Shown here: positions 7,018 to 12,895 of the stretch, piece by piece
How positions within the stretch are numbered: position 1 is the first letter of the stretch
Layout of the letters: each line of letters starts with the position of its first letter
Assembly: GCA_014859215.1 (NCBI GenBank)
Contig: JACUUS010000046.1
Coordinates: 1 to 14,248 of the forward strand
Length of the DNA stretch: 14,248 bases
DNA from: Dehalococcoidia bacterium
GTDB lineage: Bacteria > Chloroflexota > Dehalococcoidia > SZUA-161
Reading direction: 5' to 3'
The notes under the pieces: generated by a model
Databases searched by the model: none
Told to the model about the DNA's origin: nothing
The model's input: only the letters and a program-made list of their open reading frames with translations
Made by a program: the position numbers and the translations under genes

Positions 7018-8402
7018 GGCATGTGAGGTCCGACATCTCGCATAAATCGAGCACAACGTCAGTAGTCGATAAGGAGCTTGTTCATCTTCTCGATACGGTC
7101 GGGAGGGATAAGCCCGTGCCCGAGCCGGCCGTGAGACCGCGTAGAGGTGCGAGGAAGGACAAGAGGCGCCGGGTAGTCGTGACCGGGATGGGCTCGATTA
7201 CGCCGCTGGGCCTTACGATAGACGAGTTCTGGCGGGGCCTGCTCGAAGGCAGGTCCGGAATCTCACTTACCACCCTATGCGATGTAAGCGACCTGCCATG
7301 CAAGATATCAGGAGAAGTAAAAGGCTTCGATCCGCGGAATTACATGGACTACAAGGAAACAAGGAGGATGGCCCGGTTCAGCCAGTTCATTGTCGCTGCA
7401 TCACGTATGGCCATTGACGACGCCGGGTTGAAGCTGGAACGTGAACGACCGGACCGCATGGGGGTCCTGGTCGGGAACGGCATCGGCGGTTTCCCTGAAG
7501 CAGAGGCAGGCTGTCGCACGCTCATTGCGAAGGGCGGCATGCGCATGAATCCCTTCTTCATGCCCATAATCCTGCCTAACATGGCCGCCGGGCAAATCAG
7601 CATGATATTCGGCCTCAAAGGATTCTCTTCGACTATAACTACCGCCTGCGCGGCAGCCACGCAGGCGATCGGCGAGGCTATCGAAGTCATAAGGCGTAAC
7701 AAGGCCGATATCATGGTTGCAGGCGGCACGGAGGCCGCCATAACGCCCACCGGCATCGCCGGGTTCTGCGTTATGAAGGCTTTGAGCACCAGGAATGATG
7801 AACCGACCAAGGCCAGCCGTCCCTTTGATGCGAAGCGGGACGGCTTCATTCCCGCTGAAGGCGCAGGCGCTCTCATACTCGAGAGTCTCGAGCACGCCGT
7901 TCGCCGGGATGCGCGGATTTATGCAGAGGCAGCAGGTATTGGCATTTCATCGGATGCTTACCATGTCACGGCCCCGGACACCGAGGGGTCCGGAGCCGTC
8001 CGGGCAATGCGGCTGGCGATAGAAGATGCGGGGCTGGCACTCCACGACATCGATTACATCAATGCCCATGGCACTTCAACTCCCATTAATGACCCTATCG
8101 AGACTCTCGCGATAAAGAGTCTATTTGGAGAACAGGCCTACGACCTCGCGGTAAGCTCGACTAAATCGATGATCGGGCATCTCCTGGGCGGTTCCGGAGC
8201 GGTTGAAGCGATTGCATGCATTAAGTCGATCGTAGAGGGCATAGTCCATCCTACGATCAATTATGAGTATCCGGACCCTGACTGTGACCTGGACTACGTA
8301 CCCAACGTAGCCCGGCGCAGGGGAGTGAGGGCGGTGCTTTCGAACAGCTTCGGTTTCGGCGGACAGAATGCCTGCCTGGTCTTCAAGAAGTACGAGGACT
8401 AG
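7014..8402 (+). CDS. fabF: 3-oxoacyl-[acyl-carrier-protein] synthase II (FabF-type)
   Basis: FabF condenses malonyl-ACP with acyl-ACP during fatty-acid chain elongation. The thiolase-fold condensing enzyme starts at RRVVVTGMGSITPLG (52-66). Its Cys-His-His active site is complete: Cys212 in TITTACAAATQAIGEA, His352 in NAHGTSTPINDP and His389 in STKSMIGHLLGGSGA. Lys384 sits in the STKSMIGH loop, and NSFGFGGQNA (444-453) is the family C-terminal motif. At 462 residues it is about 50 longer than usual FabF. The excess is an N-terminal extension rich in Arg, Lys and Pro (for example RPRRGARKDKRRR, 41-53). The extension is real if the strong ribosome site at 7001 is used. It is coupled to folC with no acyl carrier protein or other fab gene in view, so a specialised condensing enzyme cannot be excluded. 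Confidence 0.9.
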   Translation: MRHVRSDISHKSSTTSVVDKELVHLLDTVGRDKPVPEPAVRPRRGARKDKRRRVVVTGMGSITPLGLTIDEFWRGLLEGRSGISLTTLCDVSDLPCKISGEVKGFDPRNYMDYKETRRMARFSQFIVAASRMAIDDAGLKLERERPDRMGVLVGNGIGGFPEAEAGCRTLIAKGGMRMNPFFMPIILPNMAAGQISMIFGLKGFSSTITTACAAATQAIGEAIEVIRRNKADIMVAGGTEAAITPTGIAGFCVMKALSTRNDEPTKASRPFDAKRDGFIPAEGAGALILESLEHAVRRDARIYAEAAGIGISSDAYHVTAPDTEGSGAVRAMRLAIEDAGLALHDIDYINAHGTSTPINDPIETLAIKSLFGEQAYDLAVSSTKSMIGHLLGGSGAVEAIACIKSIVEGIVHPTINYEYPDPDCDLDYVPNVARRRGVRAVLSNSFGFGGQNACLVFKKYED

Positions 8403-8457
8403 GCGGCAGCTCACACTCCATCGTAGACTGGGGAGGAAAAGTAGCCTTTAGGTCAAA

Positions 8458-8471
8458 TTTTCGCGCCAAAA
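8458..8471. repeat. Imperfect palindrome upstream of the dnaA promoter
   Basis: TTTTCGCGCCAAAA is a near-palindrome: the outer TTTT/AAAA and the central GCGC pair, and only the C/C positions flanking the centre break symmetry. It ends 5 bp before the -35 hexamer, a place where an operator or activator site could act. I know no regulator for it. Confidence 0.35.
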
Positions 8472-8476
8472 GTCTC

Positions 8477-8505
8477 TTGACCTTGCCTTGCCCGTCTGCT
8501 ATTGT
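8477..8505 (+). promoter_or_regulatory. Promoter of dnaA
   Basis: TTGACC (8477-8482), a 17-bp spacer and an extended -10, TGCTATTGT (8497-8505). Transcription should start near 8512, which gives dnaA an untranslated leader of about 225 nt. I find no equally good promoter closer to dnaA. Confidence 0.6.
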
Positions 8506-8738
8506 TTTCCTTGCGCCCCGGAAAATCTGCTTCCGTTTTGTCCCTCAAGGCAATCGATTCTGTGCCGACATCTTCGGGAGGTAATCCCTCGGCGGCTTTC
8601 TCCCACAGGCACAATGACAGGGTGGACTTCCTCGCCAGGAAAGTACATTCGTACTGATACATCGCAAGAAAACCTGATCCGAGCCTGTACTCTAATCATC
8701 ATTCGCAGGCCCGAGGGGCGCCCCAACCCGAGGAAATA

Positions 8739-10085
8739 ATGAAGGGAAAATCAGCAGCGGAACTCTGGCAGGCATCGCTGGAGGAGCTGCGAACAAAGGT
8801 AAGCCCGGCTAACTACAAGACCTGGCTGAGGAACACGGTAGGGCTGGTCCAACGTGACGGTAATCTAGTGGTCGGCGTGCCAAGCTCTTTCGTGAACGAG
8901 GCTCTGGAAAAACGACTCCATCCCCTTATCGAGAAGACGGTCAGCGGTATCGCCGGCCGCCCCCTGACAATCGAATTTCAGGTACATCTCGGCGAGAATA
9001 CCGGCCTTGAGCCGCGTTCTCCTGCGCCCACTAACCACAGCTACAGCCAGCGGACAGCTCCAGCGAAGTTCAACCGCCGCTACACGTTCGACACTTTCGT
9101 AGTAGGCGCCTGCAACCGCCTGGCGCACGCGGCATCCATGCGGGTAGGCCATGATCCGGGGGGCAGCTACAATCCCCTATTCATGTACAGCGGTGTAGGC
9201 CTGGGGAAAACACACCTGATGCATGCAATAGGATGGGTATCCCTGAGAAGCTGCACCCGAGTAATGTACGTGACGGCCGAACAGTTTACAAATGAGTTCA
9301 TCAGCGCGATCCGCGAAGGCAAGAGCGAAGACTTCCGGAACAAGTACCGGAGCGTTGACGTGCTTCTCCTGGACGATGTCCAGTTCATAGCCGGCAAAGA
9401 GCAGACCCAGGAAGGTCTTTTCCATACCTTCAATGATTTGCATACCGCAAACAGGCAGATCGTGCTCAGCTGCGACCGGCCTCCGAAGTCTCTCACTCTC
9501 CTCGAGGACCGTCTCAGATCCCGCTTCGAATGGGGGCTCATCGTGGATATGCAGCCGCCCGACCTGGAAACCAGAATGGCTATCCTGCAGAAAAAGGCTG
9601 AAGAGGAGAAAGCCCACGTCCCGGTGGAGGTATTGGACCTCATCGCCCGGAAGGTCCAGAAAAACATTCGGGAACTCGAAGGGGCTCTCAACAGGGTGCT
9701 TGCCTATTCCAGGCTCATCAAGGAGCCCCTCACAACTGAACTGGTAACCCGCTCGCTGGCGGAAATCTCCGGGGACGCTCACCGGCGCACCCTTACTCCC
9801 GCGGGCATCGTTAATACAGTCGCGGCATATTATGGGCTGAAAGCCGACACCCTGCAGGGAAAGAGGAGAGACAAACCTTTCACGGTAGCGCGCCAGCTCA
9901 TCATGTACCTGCTGCGCGAAGAGCTTAAATGCTCCTGGACCCAGATCGGAAAAGAGTTGGGCGGCCGGGACCACAGCACTGTCCTGCATGGTTACCACAA
10001 GATCACGACTGACTTGAATACCGATTCAACCTTGCTCCGTGAACTGCTCGAGATCAGGGAAGGCCTGTACAACAAGGCCGGCTAA
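8739..10085 (+). CDS. dnaA: Chromosomal replication initiator protein DnaA
   Basis: DnaA is the AAA+ initiator that binds DnaA boxes, forms a filament and melts the origin. The 448 residues show all four domains. Domain I is about 1-80 (ELWQASLEELR, YKTWL). A short linker (about 84-112) is domain II. Domain III has Walker A SGVGLGKTHL (151-160), Walker B LLLDDVQF (209-216), a sensor-1 stretch SCDRPP (244-249), RLRSRFEWG (258-266) and sensor-2 NIRELEGAL (309-317). Domain IV ends in the DNA-binding signature GGRDHSTVLHGYHKI (408-422). Walker A has Ser where GGVGLGKT is usual. The ATG is preceded by GAGGA at 6-nt ideal spacing (8730-8734). The origin lies directly downstream, so dnaA is transcribed toward it; its product should act on boxes at 10125-10317. 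Confidence 0.98.
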   Translation: MKGKSAAELWQASLEELRTKVSPANYKTWLRNTVGLVQRDGNLVVGVPSSFVNEALEKRLHPLIEKTVSGIAGRPLTIEFQVHLGENTGLEPRSPAPTNHSYSQRTAPAKFNRRYTFDTFVVGACNRLAHAASMRVGHDPGGSYNPLFMYSGVGLGKTHLMHAIGWVSLRSCTRVMYVTAEQFTNEFISAIREGKSEDFRNKYRSVDVLLLDDVQFIAGKEQTQEGLFHTFNDLHTANRQIVLSCDRPPKSLTLLEDRLRSRFEWGLIVDMQPPDLETRMAILQKKAEEEKAHVPVEVLDLIARKVQKNIRELEGALNRVLAYSRLIKEPLTTELVTRSLAEISGDAHRRTLTPAGIVNTVAAYYGLKADTLQGKRRDKPFTVARQLIMYLLREELKCSWTQIGKELGGRDHSTVLHGYHKITTDLNTDSTLLRELLEIREGLYNKAG

Positions 10086-10124
10086 TTCTTTCCACCTCGT
10101 CCAGATTCGCAGACAACATAAATC

Positions 10125-10133
10125 TGTGGATAA
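10125..10133 (-). promoter_or_regulatory. DnaA box 1, perfect
   Basis: TGTGGATAA on the plus strand, that is TTATCCACA on the minus strand, an exact match to the consensus DnaA box. It lies 40 bp after the dnaA stop. Confidence 0.85.
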
Positions 10134-10145
10134 GTCTCTGTTTTC

Positions 10146-10154
10146 TGTGGAAAT
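10146..10154 (-). promoter_or_regulatory. DnaA box 2, degenerate
   Basis: TGTGGAAAT differs from TGTGGATAA at two of nine positions. Its start is 21 bp from box 1 and 20 bp from box 3, close to two helical turns each, which makes a real low-affinity site plausible. Confidence 0.5.
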
Positions 10155-10165
10155 CTCGTTTACTT

Positions 10166-10174
10166 TGTGGATAA
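10166..10174 (-). promoter_or_regulatory. DnaA box 3, perfect
   Basis: TGTGGATAA on the plus strand, an exact consensus box in the same orientation as box 1 and 41 bp from it. The shared context is GTGGATAAGTC. Confidence 0.85.
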
Positions 10175-10308
10175 GTCAAGTCCTGTTATGCCCGTTCTGT
10201 TTAAAGCGGTCCCACCCCCTGAGCTTGCGACCAGCCCCACTTTTCTCCACCCCAAACACCGGCTTTCGAACCTCGAGTCCACTATCCACCCCAAGCTACC
10301 CAGCTATG

Positions 10309-10342
10309 ATATCCACAGTTTTCAGCTCCCTTACTATTACTT
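10309..10342 (+). promoter_or_regulatory. Candidate basal unwinding element: DnaA box, spacer, DnaA-trios
   Basis: ATATCCACA (10309-10317, one mismatch) is followed by a 13-bp spacer ending in CAGCTCCC and then TTA CTA TTA CTT (10331-10342). Read 3' to 5' on the minus strand these triplets are AAT, GAT, AAT and GAA. All four fit the [G/A]A[T/A] DnaA-trio rule known from Bacillus subtilis. The next triplet, ATT, does not fit. Order and polarity agree with the described origin-melting element. Confidence 0.6.
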
Positions 10343-10369
10343 ATTACATCACCAGATACTTTTTTCCGG

Positions 10370-10375
10370 TATAAT
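10370..10375 (+). promoter_or_regulatory. Candidate -10 element of obgE-nadD-pyrE
   Basis: A perfect TATAAT 36 bp before the TTG start of obgE, giving a leader of about 29 nt. No good -35 hexamer is visible at 16-18 bp upstream; that stretch is the AT-rich part of the origin, so transcription here may be weak or linked to origin state. Confidence 0.5.
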
Positions 10376-10410
10376 TGACTAGCCGAAAGTCTTATTAACG
10401 GGAACGTGCT

Positions 10411-11502
10411 TTGATAGACCGGGTGGAAATTTATGTAAAGGCTGGCGACGGGGGAAACGGCATAGCCAGTTTCCGCAGGGAGAAGTTCGTTCCCTTTGGG
10501 GGCCCTGACGGCGGTGACGGTGGTGATGGAGGAAGCGTATGGCTGGCTGGTGATTCAAGCGTCTCTACGCTCCAGGACTTCAGGTACCGTTCCCGTTTCA
10601 AGGCCCAAAGAGGCGGACATGGGAAGGGCAAGAACATGACGGGGAAAAAGGGTGAGGATCTGTCGATTAAGGTGCCGCTGGGGACCGTGGTCCGCAGGAA
10701 GGGGGAGGGTGGTTCCGGGGAGGTTGTGGCGGACATAGTTGAGCAGGGTCAGCGAATCCTGATTGCCCGCGGCGGAAAAGGCGGGCTGGGCAACACCCGC
10801 TTTGCCACGTCGACCAACCAGGCCCCACGGCGGGCTACGCCCGGCAAGCCGGGAGAGGAAGCATCGCTGGTGCTTGATCTGAAGCTGATAGCGGATGCGG
10901 GCATTGTAGGCTACCCCAACGCCGGCAAGTCCACTTTGCTCAGCAGAGTCTCCCGCGCGCGACCAAAGATCGGGCATTATCCTTTTACGACAACAGAGCC
11001 CATGCTGGGGGTCGTCGAGGCGGGCGGCCGGTCTTTCTTGTTGGCCGATATACCAGGGATTGTTGAGGGCGCGCATAAAGGAAAGGGGCTGGGGCTGGAA
11101 TTCTTAAGGCATGTGGAACGGACCCGGGTGCTCATCCATGTGGTGGACGGGGGCGTGGAGGACCCTCTTTCCGACTTCAAGAAGGTGGAAGCTGAATTCG
11201 CGGCCTACCCGGCAGATCTGAAGCAGAAACCCCGCATTATCGCCGTTAACAAGATTGACCTGACCCACGTGCGTGAACGGAGAGCGGCACTGGAAGGGGA
11301 CTTCGATCAATTGAACATGCCTCTGCACTTCATATCAGCCGCCACCGGGGAGGGCGTAGACGGGCTTATCAGGAAGGTGCTGGAGATACTCACGGCGACC
11401 AGGCCGGTCCCCGCGGCACCGGAGGAAGAGACGAAAGTATTCCGGCCGCGGCCCGTCAGTTCCCGCAAGTCCGCAGGAGAGGAAAACCGGAGACATGGAT
11501 GA
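10411..11502 (+). CDS. obgE: GTPase ObgE/CgtA, lacking the C-terminal OCT domain
   Basis: Obg is an essential GTPase of 50S subunit assembly, also linked to stringent response and replication control. The glycine-rich Obg fold spans about 1-158 (AGDGGNGIASFRREKFVPFGGPDGGDGG begins it). The G domain has GYPNAGKST (167-175), FTTTEP (192-197), DIPG (213-216), NKID (280-283) and SAATGEG (309-315). It ends at 363 residues. After the G domain there is only a 33-residue tail with ETKVFRPRPVS (340-350), which resembles the linker that in longer Obg proteins leads into the OCT domain. The start is TTG; the only upstream in-frame room is closed by a TAA at 10396. The ribosome site is weak. The end overlaps nadD by 8 bp. 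Confidence 0.95.
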   Translation: MIDRVEIYVKAGDGGNGIASFRREKFVPFGGPDGGDGGDGGSVWLAGDSSVSTLQDFRYRSRFKAQRGGHGKGKNMTGKKGEDLSIKVPLGTVVRRKGEGGSGEVVADIVEQGQRILIARGGKGGLGNTRFATSTNQAPRRATPGKPGEEASLVLDLKLIADAGIVGYPNAGKSTLLSRVSRARPKIGHYPFTTTEPMLGVVEAGGRSFLLADIPGIVEGAHKGKGLGLEFLRHVERTRVLIHVVDGGVEDPLSDFKKVEAEFAAYPADLKQKPRIIAVNKIDLTHVRERRAALEGDFDQLNMPLHFISAATGEGVDGLIRKVLEILTATRPVPAAPEEETKVFRPRPVSSRKSAGEENRRHG

Positions 11503-12127
11503 ACGCCTGGGGATATTCGGCGGCACCTTCGATCCAGTGCACCAGGGTCATTTGATAGTCGCCGAGCGTGTGAGGGAGCAGTTGAGGCTTTCGCGCGTGC
11601 TATTCATACCGGCGGGCAACCCGGTATTCAAGCAGAACCGGATTGTCTCCCCCGCGCCCGCCAGGCTGGAAATGGTCAGGCTCGCAATAGAATCCAACCC
11701 GAACTTCGAGGTCTCATCCGTGGAGATCGACAGGCCGGGCCCCACTTACAGTGAAGACACAATCCTTGAACTGCGCTCTGCCCTGGGGTCTATGGCCAAA
11801 TTCTTCTTCATAATGGGTCTGGACCTGCTGGCGGACCTTCCGGCCTGGAAGAATCCATTTCGGCTGATCGAGGAGTGCCAGGTGGTGGCGGTGACCCGGC
11901 CGGGAGACCGGTTCGATCCGAAGCAGCTGGAGGAAGACCTGCCGGGAGCGGCTCACAGTATAATGTACCTGGACGTGCCCCGGATTGAAATAAGCAGCAC
12001 CGATATCAGGAACAGGGTCGCGCAAGGTCTTTCGATCAAGTACCTGGTGCCGGGGGACGTCGAGCAATACATCCGCGAACACAGACTGTATGCGAAGGAA
12101 GGGGGCGAGAATGCCGGATGTGGATGA
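11495..12127 (+). CDS. nadD: Nicotinate-nucleotide adenylyltransferase NadD
   Basis: NadD adenylates nicotinate mononucleotide to deamido-NAD in NAD synthesis. The 210 residues show the nucleotidyltransferase fold. GGTFDPVHQGHL (9-20) carries the HxGH pair. FIPAGNPVFK (37-46) follows, then MGLDLLADLPAWKNP (107-121). ISSTDIRNRV (166-175) is the second ATP-binding motif. FIPAGNPPHK is the usual form of the loop, so VF here is a small deviation. The ATG lies inside the last codons of obgE, with GGAG shortly before it. The 3' end overlaps pyrE. Pairing of obg with nadD is common in bacteria and fits one transcript here. Confidence 0.96.
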   Translation: MDERLGIFGGTFDPVHQGHLIVAERVREQLRLSRVLFIPAGNPVFKQNRIVSPAPARLEMVRLAIESNPNFEVSSVEIDRPGPTYSEDTILELRSALGSMAKFFFIMGLDLLADLPAWKNPFRLIEECQVVAVTRPGDRFDPKQLEEDLPGAAHSIMYLDVPRIEISSTDIRNRVAQGLSIKYLVPGDVEQYIREHRLYAKEGGENAGCG

Positions 12128-12668
12128 TAGGCTGCTCCAGCTGTTCAAGAAAGAGGCAGTCCTGCAGGGAGAGTTTGTGCTTGCCTCAGGGATGAAGGCC
12201 TCCTTCTATTTCGACGGCAGGATGGTTACGCTCTCCGCGGAGGGAGCATACCTGGTCGGTAAACGGCTCCTGGAGATAGCTGTCCAGGCAGGCGCGGAAG
12301 CTGTCGGAGGAATGACCATGGGTGCTGATCCTATGGCTGCTGCCGCGTCGGTAATGAGCTACCAGGAAGGAAAGCCGCTTTCGGCCTTTATCGTGAGGCC
12401 CGACTCGAAAGGACACGGGACCCAGAAGCGGGTGGAGGGCCCGCTCCGCAAGGGTTCCCGGGTCATGATCGTTGACGATGTCGTTACCACCGGCGGCTCT
12501 ATCCTCGGGGCTATAGAGGCAGTAGAGGCTGAGAAGTGCACGGTGGTCAAGGTTGTCGCGCTTCTAGACCGCTGCCAGGGCGGATCGGATGAGATCAGGC
12601 GGCGCGGCTATGACTTTGCTGCCCTGCTTGTCTCCGACGCTTCCGGCGAGGTAATGCTTCCAGAATGA
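12111..12668 (+). CDS. pyrE: Orotate phosphoribosyltransferase PyrE
   Basis: PyrE transfers phosphoribose from PRPP to orotate, giving OMP in pyrimidine synthesis. The 185 residues match the family length. FVLASGMKASFYFDGR (22-37) is the N-terminal orotate/PRPP region, and GGMTMGADPMAAAA (67-79) follows. The mobile loop is RPDSKGHGT (96-104), and VMIVDDVVTTGGS (118-130) is the PRPP signature. In the loop the usual RKExK is RPDSK, so one of the conserved lysines is Pro97. I chose the ATG at 12111 because GAAGGGGGCGAGA lies just before it. The longer frame from 12090 adds seven residues. It overlaps nadD by 17 bp, so obgE, nadD and pyrE are likely cotranscribed. Confidence 0.93.
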   Translation: MPDVDDRLLQLFKKEAVLQGEFVLASGMKASFYFDGRMVTLSAEGAYLVGKRLLEIAVQAGAEAVGGMTMGADPMAAAASVMSYQEGKPLSAFIVRPDSKGHGTQKRVEGPLRKGSRVMIVDDVVTTGGSILGAIEAVEAEKCTVVKVVALLDRCQGGSDEIRRRGYDFAALLVSDASGEVMLPE

Positions 12669-12711
12669 ACCGCTGCAACCAAAGACGTCAGGGCGCGAGC
12701 CGGGCGGCGCG

Positions 12712-12740
12712 TTCACTTTAGCCGGAAAATATGGTAAAAT
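12712..12740 (+). promoter_or_regulatory. Promoter of gyrB
   Basis: TTCACT (12712-12717), a 17-bp spacer and an extended -10, TGGTAAAAT (12732-12740). The predicted transcription start is about 12747, giving a leader near 149 nt before the gyrB ATG. No intrinsic terminator separates it from pyrE. Confidence 0.65.
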
Positions 12741-12771
12741 ATAAAAGTGGACCTTTACTCATTATCTGGCA

Positions 12772-12840
12772 ATGGCAACCGTTCCCGGAAACAAGGCGGC
12801 AGCCCCTTCTCCTACAAAACCACCACCCCCATTAGCCTGA
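12772..12840 (+). other. Possible 22-residue leader peptide ORF with a polyproline run
   Basis: The ORF reads MATVPGNKAAAPSPTKPPPP then LA and stop. Four consecutive prolines are a classic ribosome-slowing sequence relieved by EF-P. The ATG lacks a clear Shine-Dalgarno, so translation is doubtful. It lies wholly in the predicted gyrB leader and in another frame from the 46-codon ORF. Confidence 0.22.
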
Positions 12841-12877
12841 TGACTTCTTCGTCGAAGCCTTTTCCAGCTCGTTCACC

Positions 12878-12883
12878 GGAGGT
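12878..12883 (+). promoter_or_regulatory. Ribosome binding site of gyrB, long spacing
   Basis: GGAGGT is followed by 12 nt before the ATG at 12896, longer than the usual 5-9. A TAA at 12890 in the gyrB frame rules out an earlier start. The spacing may lower initiation or indicate that translation of the leader ORF ending at 12887 helps. Confidence 0.55.
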
Positions 12884-12895
12884 CTGATCTAACCC

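Larger units (their letters stand above)
8403..8738 (+). other. Intergenic region between fabF and dnaA, no gene seen
   Basis: 336 bp without a credible coding sequence. Small ORFs on both strands here have no recognisable motif and no good ribosome site. The region holds the dnaA promoter (8477-8505), an imperfect palindrome just before it (8458-8471) and a GGGGCGCCCC palindrome at 8715-8724 close to the dnaA ribosome site. I see no perfect DnaA box and no terminator with a U-tract after fabF. Confidence 0.6.
10086..10410. other. oriC: Probable chromosomal replication origin oriC (dnaA-obgE intergenic region)
   Basis: 325 bp without a gene lie directly after dnaA. Near dnaA are two perfect DnaA boxes and a degenerate one between them, all in the same orientation and spaced 20-21 bp apart. 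Further right are two boxes in the other orientation: CTATCCACC (10282-10290) and ATATCCACA (10309-10317). The latter is followed by a 13-bp spacer and an AT-rich trinucleotide run (10331-10342) fitting the DnaA-trio pattern. Pyrimidine-rich stretches fill the middle (10207-10295). The candidate obgE promoter is at the right border. The combination of dnaA, clustered boxes and an unwinding element supports oriC; replication polarity has not been measured. Confidence 0.8.
12747..12887 (+). other. Possible small leader ORF, 46 codons, starting at the predicted gyrB transcript end
   Basis: A GTG sits at the predicted transcription start, so the ORF could be translated leaderless. It ends with TGA at 12885-12887, directly after the gyrB Shine-Dalgarno (12878-12883) and 8 nt before the gyrB ATG. 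The predicted peptide is Ser- and Pro-rich and resembles nothing I know. A second short ORF overlaps it (12772-12840). Coding status is uncertain. Confidence 0.25.

Noticed and set aside
8453..8662. 69-codon minus-strand ORF in the fabF-dnaA gap
   Set aside because: It runs across the dnaA promoter, lacks a ribosome site and has no recognisable sequence; most likely chance.
8715..8724. GGGGCGCCCC before dnaA as a hairpin
   Set aside because: A perfect palindrome has no loop and cannot form a stable hairpin as such; a protein site is possible but unsupported.
9177..9998. 273-codon minus-strand frame opposite dnaA
   Set aside because: Mirrors the codon phase of dnaA and shows no family motif.
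10360..10366. T-run in CTTTTTTCC as a dnaA terminator
   Set aside because: No GC-rich stem precedes it; it is part of the AT-rich origin region.
10039..10382. Plus-strand ORFs running through the dnaA-obgE gap
   Set aside because: They overlap the dnaA end and cover DnaA boxes and the AT-rich element; the composition is non-coding.
12691..12713. GC-rich stretch after pyrE as a terminator
   Set aside because: Only 4-bp complementary arms and no T-tract; the next bases belong to the gyrB -35 element.
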